This document shows positions 36,086 to 47,400 of a stretch of DNA of 64,000 bases, one piece after another (position 1 is the stretch's first letter; each line of letters opens with the position of its first letter). The stretch is taken from NCBI GenBank assembly GCA_030562195.1, contig CM060199.1, forward strand, positions 31,330,338 to 31,394,337, in the 5' to 3' direction. This DNA comes from Nipponacmea schrenckii. Lineage: Eukaryota; Mollusca; Gastropoda; Lottiidae. Made by a program: the position numbers and the translations under genes. Below the pieces are notes generated by a model. That model did no database searches and had not been told where the DNA came from. It was given only the letters and a program-made list of their open reading frames with translations.

Positions 36086-37247
36086 ATGGCGGGTCACGAC
36101 AAGTTAATCATTGGGTTAATGATATGTGTTGTGGTGGTCATGGTGATAACATTTACTTTCAACGGTCTCAGTGGTCAGGGAGCTCCACGTAAGTAGAATT
36201 CCTTACTGTTGAATCCAAATCACGCCAGGTAATTGTTTCGCTCATATAGTAATCGCCATGTGGGTTTAGAACCCATAATAGTTATCTTCGATGAACTCAA
36301 ATTACGAGAATATTTTCCAAAATATGTTCAGTTCTTGCAGATTTATTGTCTGTTATTCATCAATTACGTCATTTGATCTCTATGACTGGAAGTATTTTAA
36401 ATTTTAAATATTTTTCATATTTTCAGCTTTATACCTCAACAATACTGGTTCTATTTCTGATAAGTATGAAACCGGGATAACTCCTGCTGGTTGGACATTT
36501 AGTATTTGGGGAGTTATCTACATTTGGCAATCATTGTTTATAGTTTTCTCATTCTACACTGTCTTTAAGAAAACAGATGAAGGTCCAGCCTACACCAATC
36601 CAAAAGTTCTCACGGCACCTTTGTTCATTACATACATCGTGAATCTGTGTTTCAACATAACATGGACACTGGTCTTTGATCGACAGATCCTTATAGCTGC
36701 GTTCATCTTCTTGTTCCTGATTGCTTTCTCTTTGTACATCTGTCTGTTCTTCACTTACAAAAGCTTTGCCGAACAAGCTCCATTATTGGCCAAACAAGGT
36801 AGAAATGTAGAAATCTGGTTACACCGAATTATAATTCACAATGCTTTTGGTATTTATGCCACATGGACAACCATAGCTACCCTATTAAATATGGTTATAG
36901 TAATGGTTTACGTACCAAGTCCTGGAGTGGAACTGGAAACAGCTGGTACAGTTGCCTTCGGAATTTTAACAGCTGAAATTGTTTTGTTTGCTGGCACCGA
37001 TTTAATATTATTGGACAAATATTCTCGATACACAGTTACTCCATATTTAGTCGTAGTTGTGGCTCTTGGTGGGAGCATTTCCAAGAATTACGAAAGCGGC
37101 AAAACAAATTCTACTTTTACAGTGGTACTGCTGGCTATCGGATGTGTTCTTGCTGTCTTGAAGATCACGATGATGATAGTTCGTCACATTAAAAAGCCTT
37201 TGTATAATATGGATGTTGAACCAAATAGCTATACATTGAGGACGTAA
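36086..37247 (+). CDS. TspO/MBR-like eight-helix membrane protein, paralogue D
   Basis: Exons 36086-36188 (103 bp) and 36427-37247, with a 238-bp phase-1 intron (GTAAGT ... TTTCAG), give 307 residues. Helix 1 is at about 8-25. The signature ITPAGWTFSIWGVIYIWQ is at residues 52-69, in helix 2. Further helices follow at the NLCFNITWTLVF, LIAFSLYICLFF, HNAFGIYATWTTIATLLN, GTVAFGILTAEIVLFAG, YSRYTVTPYLVVVVALGG and VVLLAIGCVLAVLKI segments. The central pair of motifs resembles the TspO/MBR superfamily. A is the closest copy: same exon-1 length, nearly the same N-terminus (MAGH...) and tail (YTL at the end). No function can be read from the sequence. TspO relatives act in membranes with tetrapyrrole or sterol ligands, which is only a hint. 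Confidence 0.88.
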
Positions 37248-37249
37248 AA

Positions 37250-38300
37250 ACATTTAACATAATAAGGACATTCTTTTAAGTTAAAGCCTTAAACCCGGTT
37301 ATTGTATATTGTGTATCGATGTTATGACACCTCTGTGCCTTTTTATAGATTAGACATGTTTTTGTCTCAAATAATAGAATCTCTTGTTTTAATTATATTT
37401 ATTGCACCCTCAATGATTACATCCTATATTATTAATGCTATATATTGAAGGCCAGCATGCAATACCAAAGTCACTCTTTGCATAATAATAACATGCTCAT
37501 GTTGTCAATGTTTATACCTCATATTATTTTAACCATACATGTATATGTATAGTTCGTTTATTTTCTTTCATTTCATAATTGGTCATAAATTTTACGATTA
37601 TATTACATTAAATTGTAAGTGTTTCTAAGCCACTTGTTTATTTGTCACAGATAGTTGGGTAAGGCCCGTTGCCAAGACTGTTTGCTGGGGCCTTTATTTT
37701 TGTTCTAGTTCTTTCTCCAAGAAAGACCGAGAGAATTGCTTTGAAATGATGTTTTAGGTTATTTTACTTTAATCTCTGCTGAGGAAGGTTTTGAGAGAAA
37801 ACAATAGGTCGGCTTTATTCTCCATAGCCGGGTCCAGCCCCAGTTGTACTCACCCTAACGACGGGGCTGAGTTGGGTGTTCTTTTCGCTGAAGGATTATA
37901 CCGCATAGTTGGCCACTTACCATGTTCCTTTGGTAATGGTGTCCGATGGTTGGCCTACGTCCTGTTTTATCTGTTAAAGGGTGTGCATAATGATATGATA
38001 GAACAAATACCACAATAAGATTTAACAATTTCTCTCCCAAAGGTCGTATATGATACGATAGGCTATGCTGCAAAATCAGAACCAGTTATTATTTAGTATT
38101 TTATTGAACAGTCTCTCCTCTACATACTAAAGGCAACGTTAATCTGAATGAACCGTAGGTGCATTTTTAATCATAATTATTTGACAACAAAGTAGTGATG
38201 TTATATTCATACATTCTAATATAATAACAAACAAACTTGATATACAGTTACACTTTCTAGTGCAAGTAAATTAATTCATTTTCTACAACACTGAGTCACA
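37250..38300. other. 3' flank of paralogue D and intergenic
   Basis: No clear gene. The 75-codon frame at 37791-38018 is less AT-rich than its surroundings but unrecognised; it may be an old repeat. Confidence 0.35.
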
Positions 38301-38302
38301 AC

Positions 38303-38347
38303 AAGAGTTACTTCCCTTAAAATGTCAAAATAAGGGGAGTAACTCTT
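38303..38347. repeat. Hairpin of the AAGGGAAGTAACTC motif
   Basis: Arms AAGAGTTACTTCCCTTA (38303-38319) and TAAGGGGAGTAACTCTT (38331-38347) pair with one mismatch around an 11-base loop. The same 14-base motif recurs at 38542, 39167, 39203 and 19587. Confidence 0.8.
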
Positions 38348-39166
38348 TAGTTGATTCAAATGTAAGACTAGGCTACAGTATATTAAGATCACACATTTCT
38401 CCTTTATTATGAATATATTATGTTATATATTACATTATATATGCTTAAGTAGTCAAATACAATAATGAGTTATTTCATTATATCATAATAGCCTAATAGT
38501 AGCTGGGCCTCATGAAATTGAGTACCGGTATGAAAATAATGAAGGACAATAACTCTTCTTTTAGCGAATTTTTCTCACTAATGTGATACATATCATCAAC
38601 AAGTTACACAGAAACCATACTATGCTAAATATCATACAATTTCGTAAAGATATATAATAAGATGGAATTGAAAAAGGACAAACAATTTTTATACTGACTT
38701 GAAGATTCATCAACAAAAATATAAATGTAATCTGTAAACTTTGCCTTCATAGTCACATTTCTGCACTTCCTGCAATTTTAGTCAATCTACCAATAGGTGC
38801 CTTTTAAGGAATGATTCATTCATGGCATTTACTTAACACTATTACACATTTTAAGGAATAGACTTTTTCTTAAGATAGCTATCAATTTAAGGTAGGTAGG
38901 TATGGTCAAAGTATAAAAATTATGCCAGAAAAAGGAAATTATATAAGAAAATTGAGATTGCGTACACCCAGCCAGGCCATATTATGCACCTGTAAAACTA
39001 TAGGCCTATTAGGTCTTAAAGAAGATAAAACAATAATCTAATCAATAACAGGAAATGCTGAATATATTCATCTGAATAAATCAACAAAACTAAGCTGCAA
39101 CTACACAATATATATGTTAAAAAACTATCAGCAAGAGGTTTTTGTAAAATGATGTAAAAGAATAAT

Positions 39167-39216
39167 GAGTTACTTCCCTTAGGATGAATACTGAAAATAC
39201 ATAAGGGACATAACTC
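39167..39216. repeat. Second hairpin of the same motif
   Basis: GAGTTACTTCCCTTA and TAAGGGACATAACTC face each other about 21 bases apart. One more related site, GAGTTATCTACCCTT, lies at about 39520. Confidence 0.7.
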
Positions 39217-39539
39217 CTAATTAATGATCAAACTTAGCAAATTCAACTGTTACACGATTAGTTCGGAAGTATTACTTCCTCAAGGATACTTGAATATTAA
39301 AATCACCTGTTTCAACATTTTTTCCCTCCAAAAGTTTCGGGCTTTTATAAGCAAAACATAACCAACTCTTTAAAACTTATTTGACATAAATATGTTCTAT
39401 TCTCTTATCACAGAAAAAAACTAAATTTTAAAATAATACTTATAATATATAGATCTATAACAAGGAAAAAAATAGCAGTTCAACATCACAACCTTAGATT
39501 AAAAAATACAGATCAAACAGAGTTATCTACCCTTGTATA

Positions 39540-41036
39540 TACCTAAGATTTTGATCACATAAATACTTCCAAGTGATTAACCTCTTGAAAAACTTTTCTA
39601 GAAGGTTCTTCTATGAATACCATTACATTCAAAATCAACACGCAACAATGTAAAGTTTTGAAGCAAGGACTTTAGGTTAGCAGATACAACAAAAACATAA
39701 CAATTCAAAACATAAAAATTAACAAAGGAATATTTCTATGGTTTTGCAAGAATATTCAGGAACATCTGTACATTTCAATCCATAATCAACAAGTCCATTT
39801 AGTCTTAAGGTAGAATAAATAGCAATTGAGATGCTAAGGTAATAGGGTACAAATAGCAGACAGACTTAAAGAGATTAAAATGCAGCAGCTTTGTGGAAGC
39901 ACCACAGATGCAATATTTGCAAGAAATGTATGAGAGGGTTCTCAAGAAAATTCTGGACAATAGAAAACAAAAGTAGGTAAATCTGTCATATAATTTGGAG
40001 CCAAATATATAAAAAAAAGTATATTTTAAATTTTTTACACATTTTTCTAGGGGGTATATAAACACCCCCACCCCTGTACCGTCCCCATGGAATTGATTCT
40101 TACTACCTTTAAGCACACACAAAACAAACATGGATTGATATAGTTTGATGTTCAAGAAATTTCTTGCTCAACTAAACATTATTTGAGTAGTATTATTAAA
40201 ATAATATGTTCTATAAAGTATATCTGTTAATATTTGAGTATTATATACGGGACTAAAGTTAAAGCACTATCCACAAAAAATGTTACAGCAAACAAAGTTA
40301 AAATCATTCGTAAATAATGAACAAATATAATAATGGCAAGAAGGATACAATATGCTTCAAGTATGTGAAATAATTCAACATAAAATTTTTTTTAAATGAA
40401 TAGCTTCAGTTTGGTAGTAAGCAGAAAAGAGGAGATAAAAATTGGATTATACAGACTTCGAAATTGTTATTTCATATTAAAAATTCAGTAATGATATTAA
40501 GTGAGAAATAGTGGAAGTTTATTTCAACATTTATGTTGAGATCTGTGCAAGAACGCATGGTGAACATTATGATACAAGGTAGAAATGTGTTTTGCCATCA
40601 TTCTTGGAATCATTGAATCAATGAAATTTCTAGAATTATTTTGTGAAAATATGAATTACAAGGGAATTTCAGTTCAGTTTCTAAGACAAGACAAAAGAAA
40701 AAGGTTGAAATGTTTCGATAAATGACAGAACTCAGTGTGGTCAGAGAATAATTAAGATTTTTATGCTGTAAATATAAAGGAACAGAAGAATATGATGATG
40801 AAAACAAGTGATATATATCAAAATAGTGAACAAAATTCTAAAGACAAAGAAATAAAAAGTGATATTTTGATTTAAATACAAATTTGATTGTTTAATCAGA
40901 TCAGCATTCCACTTAAAAAAACATAAAAATACCTCAAATACAAAGAGTTTTAACCAAAGTAAGATGGTTTTAAACCAAAGGTTTCCTAAAATAATATCAT
41001 TCTGGTATTTGTTTATGCATATTATGCACTTAGCCC
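39540..41036. other. Intergenic, no gene seen
   Basis: AT-rich; frames at 39805-40155, 40610-40807 and 40741-41067 are low-complexity and unsupported. Confidence 0.4.
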
Positions 41037-41040
41037 TTAA

Positions 41041-41375
41041 AGGGATAATAGGTCTTAGCATGAACATAAATTTTAGTTCTCAAGAAAGGTCAATATGAGT
41101 ATATATTCATCAGTAAACCTACCTGGTGTCATAAAGTAACAGAATCTTAAAATCTTGAAAACTCTCAAAACTAGGTCATTTTTGAAAAACGCTTAATCAA
41201 TTTATTAAGCCTTCTTCCATAATCAAATGCATCTTTATGGATAATTACTTAGTTTTTTGGATATTTAATCATTTTTTTTTATGTTATTTATGGCAGCAGC
41301 TATATTTACTGATGAATAGAGCTCTTAGTTTAAAATTTTCAAATTTTACGTTCATTCTAAGACCTATTATCTTTA
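41041..41375 (+). mobile_element. TTAA-flanked MITE, copy 1
   Basis: Left end TTAA|AGGGATAATAGGTCTTAG (41037-41058). The right end, near 41350-41375, is a decayed reverse complement (CTAAGACCTATTATCTTTAT). It matches the copy at 59983-60271 along its length, e.g. AAAAACGCTTAATCAATTTA and TGATGAATAG. No coding. Confidence 0.7.
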
Positions 41376-42990
41376 TCTTATCTTTAATAATCTACTTCAA
41401 ATTCAACATTGAATACCTTATAAAAGCATACCGTTACAAACTAATCAACAACATGGATATACATATGTAGTGAAATTTGGCTAATGTATAATCTTCATAC
41501 AACTTAATGTGCAGGTATTCTTATCCTTACCAAACCTTATCCAAAATTGTTTTTTTTGCTTAATACATGAGGATATGTTATATCACTATAAAATTACTTG
41601 AAAGCTAATAATTTGACATTATATAGTGATTTACTCCAACTCCATTCAATATACTGAGCTCTCCAGAAACAAGTTAAAAGAAGAAAAAGAAATTATCCAT
41701 TTAAAATGTTATTCCCTTCTGTTTTTTGTTTGATATATTATAACTAATACATTATTAATAACCTCATATAAAGTTAATAAGGAAAAGAATCAACAGGGTA
41801 AAGGTGGTAACATTCCATCATATAAGCAAATATGGCTCTTTTATCAGCCACTTAACTCATATATTACCAACTATAGGAAAACATGGCATTATATTAAATC
41901 AATATTACCATGGCAACACAGACATATACTCTATTTCACTATTCTACATCTACTTTTATACTGCATAGCTACCTTGTGTTTCTATATAATACTTGAAAAT
42001 GTTCCATAATCATGAAACAGACTATAATTTAATTTATGTACATCAAGTTTATAAAATAAAAATTACACCTTAACAATTTGTTAGTGTACTATAGTGAGAT
42101 TTGTTTTATTTATCCTTTTTAGCTTTAATCTACAATTAGCTTAAATGTGGCACAGAAATTGGTGACAAGTTGTCTCGAGTCCCTGTGATACATATAGAGT
42201 GCAATGGATATTGAATATCGGTAATAGGCTTAATACAGATCTCAAAGATTTGAAAACTCTAATAATTGGTACAAAAGCAATAGTAATCTCCTTCCAAGGC
42301 ATTGAGATCAAGTAACTTCTATCTTTCACCCAATCAATATGCCCTTCAAATCTAATTTTCAACACAAAAACATTGCCTCATATTTTGAATGAAAAAATTG
42401 CAGCATCAGTCATATTGCAGCATTAAAATATAAACAAAGAATCATGCGGCAATCATCAAATTTGCTGTTGGTAATTTTATTGGTAAATTAAATTTGAATT
42501 TATTAAGCCAGATCTGTCATTAAAATGATGTCCAAAACAGCTGGATTTTTTTACAGCTTCAAGCAACTTCATTAATAAGCATCCACAAGACTGAAAATTT
42601 CCATTACTGATGAAATACTTAGGTTGGACACTCGATCTATTAAAATAATAAGACAAAATTTACTCAACTCACGCCATGGCTGCCATTACACCTCAGGGTA
42701 TGAGTATTATATATCACAAGGAATTGTCTCCTGTCATTATATTGATGATTTTCATAATCAAAATATCTAAACTCATCAAAACTTTCATTCAATTCAGACA
42801 GATGATTTTAATCTTTGACATATTAGTTATAAAATCATTTTTGGTTTGTAATTATATTAGTGCTAAACATTAATTCTATTTCATTTTTTTGTGTAGAACA
42901 TATTTAATTTTTTTTTAGGATGTAAGGTCAAATAAAATGTCTTCCTTTTGCTCATTAATTTTCACTATTTCTCATTTTACCCATAAATTG
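41376..42990. other. Intergenic, no gene seen
   Basis: AT-rich. ATGGCTGCCATTACACCTCA at 42676 has a good Kozak context and a donor-like GTATGAG just after, but no partner exon is visible. Confidence 0.35.
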
Positions 42991-43004
42991 TTACTTTATC
43001 TTGT

Positions 43005-43460
43005 ATATAAATCTTGCCCTATTTATCTTGTTTATCTATCATCTATCTTGCTCTATTAATCTTTCATCAATCTTTCCCTATTTATCTTGTTTATCATCCA
43101 TCTTGCTCTATTTATCTTGTTTATCTTTCGTCAATCTTGCCCTGTTTATCTTGTTTATCTATCATCTTTCTTGCTCTATTTATCTTTCATTTATCTTGCC
43201 CTATTTATCTTGTCTATCATCCATCTTGCTCTATTTATTTTGTTCATCTTTCATCAATTTTGCCCTATCTATCTTGTTTATCTATCATCTATCTTGCTCT
43301 ATTTATCTTTCATTTATCTTGACCTATTTATCTTGTTTATCATCCATCTTGCTCTATTTATTTTGTTCATCTTTCATCAATTTTGCCCTATCTATCTTGT
43401 TTATCTATCATCTATCTTGCTCTATTTATCTTGTTTATCTACCTTGCTCTATTTATTTAG
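43005..43460. repeat. CTTGCTCTATTTATCTTGTT minisatellite
   Basis: About fourteen units of roughly 30-34 bp built from CTTGCYCTATTTATCTTGTT and TATCATCTAT or TTTCATCAAT variants. The open frames in all three + frames here (43001-43503) are produced by the repeat and are not genes. Confidence 0.92.
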
Positions 43461-43499
43461 AGAAGTTGACCATGACATGATTATTCAAAAAAGGTTGTG

Positions 43500-44422
43500 T
43501 TAATTTTGAAATTCAATTGTCTATTGGTACATGTATGTACAGCAAATGAAACTATTTTGCATGGAACCTAAGTTGTTGTCGTTTAAATGAAAAGGTCATT
43601 TTAAATATCTACATAATGTCAAAGCAGGAATGTGATGTTCAACGATGTGCCACTTTCTTCCAATTACTACTCATACAACCACTTTGCAAGGACTTGTCAA
43701 ACTTGAAACTAATTGTGACCAGCTAAAAAGGTACATAGAACTTGGCAGTGATTACGAATTCTTTTGCTTCACAATGTAAAAATAATGACAGTTGATATAT
43801 AAAGAACTATTTGACTACATTTGCAATTGAAGAATAACAGATGATGCACATTCTTATCAATTAGTTACATTAAGATATTTCTGTTTCTGAACACAAAGTG
43901 ACACAAATAAGCATCATCATTTTGATGGTCACATGATATACATAATAATGTGCTCCAACTCAAAAGAGTCTAAATATCATAAGCCCAGATCTTAATCTTC
44001 ACTCAACAATATTAATATTTATATGAAATGATTTTTATCTGTGTGCATCATCTTAAATAACAAATAGCATAACACACAGCTTTGATTAATTGGGATCCAT
44101 AGACGCCATTCTTTAGTGATTCCAAAAGAGCACAACATTTCTACAATATACTGCTCCTCTTTGACATCCAAACATACTGCTCAGTACTTAACCCTTTCAA
44201 CCCTAACTGCTGCTCTACCAATCACATTATGACCAGTCAAATAACATTAATGTCAAGCTCTTTAACTCATATTACTTCAGGGTATGTGACTTTCAACCTC
44301 ATCCAAGCTCATTGTTCAAAGGGTTAAGCAACATTCACGAGATACCTTGATAAGCCAGGTAAGCTTATTAAAATAATTGAAAACCTTGACCGGTGCTTTT
44401 GTTGATCACACTCTTTCACTAA
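43500..44422. other. 3' flank of the stonin gene
   Basis: Probable 3' UTR and intergenic sequence; no separate gene seen. Confidence 0.4.
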
Positions 44423-47400
44423 TCACTCATCACTGGTACCTTGTTCTGAACCTGATTCGATTTGAGTGTCAATTTCAACTTTATATTGATATTTTGCGAG
44501 GTAGCGTACCCATTTCTCTGGAGGATTAGGATTGTCCACTGATATAGACCGAACTTGTGTCTTGGAAACAGTACTTGATGGCATAGTAAACTTGACTTGA
44601 CAGAAATCATCAAATTTTTCTGGGATATCATCATGTGGTCCCAGATCTAACCGTAACACAAATAGATGACTTTTATATGCACCTGAAAAATATAAATAAA
44701 AGGTAATCAATACAAATTCTCTAATAACAACTTTTCTTTGAGATGGTTGGGCTAAACAAGAAAAAACTATGCACTGTGCAATGACAGAGATTTCTCGCAA
44801 AATGCCAGAATCCTCTTTTTTTTCTTTTTATTTTTTTTATTTCCAAGGGTATCATTTATGGCAAAAAAAATAAAACATATTTGTATTGTAATTTCAAGAA
44901 GTGCTAACAAATTCATAATAAAAAAATAACCAACAAATTCATAATCAAAAATTACCAACAAATTCATAATCAAGAAGTGCTAACATAATCAAGAAGTGCT
45001 AACATATTCATAATCAAGAAGTGCTAACATAGTCATAATCATGAAGTACTAACAAATTCATAACTAACAAATTTGTAATCAAGAAGTGCTAATATTTTCA
45101 TAATCAAGAAGTCCTAAAAATATTCTAATGAAAAATCAAATGATCCTAGCTTCTCATTCAAGGAGTGCTAATAAGAATTTGGATACATCTCCTACATGTA
45201 TCTCTTTATGAACATATTTCAGACCTATATTTCAAGACATAACTTAACCTTTTAAGTCCTTTTAAGACCATATAAGAGCACTTGTATGTTCTCCAGTTAG
45301 TAAGGATCGCAAACTTCATAAGGCATCCAATAGCTGTATGTATCAAGCTTGAACTTCTCTTGCTGTTTTATCTGTTTATGAACTTATTCCTGACCTATGT
45401 ATTAAGACATAACTTAACCATTATCTTACAACCTGACTTTATATCTAGGAATGTATTCAGCTGCATACAATCTAATCAAATTACTGCCTTTCTGTGATAT
45501 AATAAAAGAGCCCAATGATGTCAAGGTATAAGACATAGTTTGTAAAAACTTGACAATGTGAAGATCCACAAGCACCGAATGCAAAATTCTGATTATTTTA
45601 GATCTTTTGAGTAAGAATTGAAATCTGCATGTCAAGGCAGTTTCGTCAAGTTTCCTGATTATGGAATTCAAATTATACATAGCATTTCAAAATGAAAAGA
45701 TAGCTTGCCAGGCAAGGTAACATACGCCCACTGGCAGCATTGAATTTGAAAAATAAATTGAGCAATGACTCAAAAACATTCACTAAATGGATATTGAAGT
45801 CAAGGGCAAAAACTCAAAAACTGTTCATGGAAAATCATCAAATTAGAACTTGACCACCATCTTATCTATTTCAATACTCATACCAAGTTTCATCAAATCT
45901 ATTAAAAAATTGTAGCTTATTTTGCACCCACAAATATTTTTGACGCAATATTACTAAGTCAAGGGCAATAAATCAAAAACCATTCGTTAAAAAAGTCGGA
46001 AATTCAAACTTGACTAATGTCTTATCTATTCTGATGCTTACACCAAGTTCCATCAAAATCTTTTGAAAATTAAAGCTTCTTATTGAAACCACAATAGAAT
46101 CTTGACGCAATTTCACAAAGTCAAGGGCAATAACTCAAAAAAGTTCATTGAAAAACTGTCAAATTCAAAATTGACTGAGGGCTAATCAATTCCAATGCTC
46201 ACATCAAGTTTCATGAAAATCCTCTGAAAATTGGAGGATTTATTGCATCGAAACTAAAATTTTGACAAGATTTTACTACGTCAAGGGCAATAACTCAAAA
46301 ACTGTTCATCAAAAAAATTGCCAAATTCAAACTCGACTGTTGTCTTATCAATTCCAATGCTCACACCAAGTTTCATCAAAATCCATTGAAAATTATAGCT
46401 TCTATTGAACCCAATATAAAATTTTGACGCAATCTTACTAACTCAAGGGCAATAACTAAAAAACTGTTCATCTAAAAATCTTCAAATTTGAACTTGACTG
46501 TCGTCTTATCAATTCCAATGCTCACACCAACTTTCATTTAAATCCATTGAAAATTGTAGCTTCTATTTTGTCTACAACAAATATAGAGGCAGGGGCAATA
46601 ACTCCAAAACCGTTGATCACAAAATCTTCCAAATTGAGCTTGACTGCCATCTTATCAATACCAATGCTCATACCAAGTTTCATTAAAATCCATAGAAAAT
46701 TGTAGCTTCTATAGTGTCTACAACAAATGTTGACGGACTGACAGACCGGCAGACCGACGGACAGGGGCAACGACAATATATGTCCACATATTCATGTGGG
46801 CGTATAAAAGTCTGTTCATTCGATAATTTCCATACATGCATACCAAGTTTCATTAAGATTACTCAGTTTTAACTAAGTCAAGGGCAATAACTCAAAATCC
46901 GTTCATTCAATATTTCCATTTTGAAACTTGACTGAGATCTGATCAATATATACATGTATACCAAGTTTCATTAAGATCGGATAAAAACTGTAGCCTCTAT
47001 TATTGATACAACCCAAATTTGACACGTTTTTACTAAGTCAAGGGCAATAACTCAAAATCCGTTCATTCGATAATTTCCATTTTTGAACTTGAACGAGATA
47101 TCATCAATATATACATGTATACCAAGTTTCATTAAGATCGGATAAAAACTGTAGCCTCTATTGTGGATACAACCCAAATTTGACGCGTTTTTACTAAGTC
47201 AAGGGCAATAACTCAAAATCCGGTCATTCGATAATTGCCATTTTCAAACTTGACTGAGATATCCTTAATATATACATGTATACCAAGTTTCATTAAGATC
47301 AGATAAAAACTGTAGCCTCTATCGTGGATACAACCCAAATTTGATGCGTTTTTACTAAGTCAAGGGCAATAACTCAAAATCCGGTCATTCGATAATTGCC

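Noticed and set aside
42676..42696. Short first coding exon MAAITPQ with a donor
   Set aside because: Good Kozak and donor-like sequence but no downstream exon or other support.
43001..43503. Three overlapping + strand open frames of 100-160 codons
   Set aside because: All three frames are open because of a short tandem repeat; not coding.
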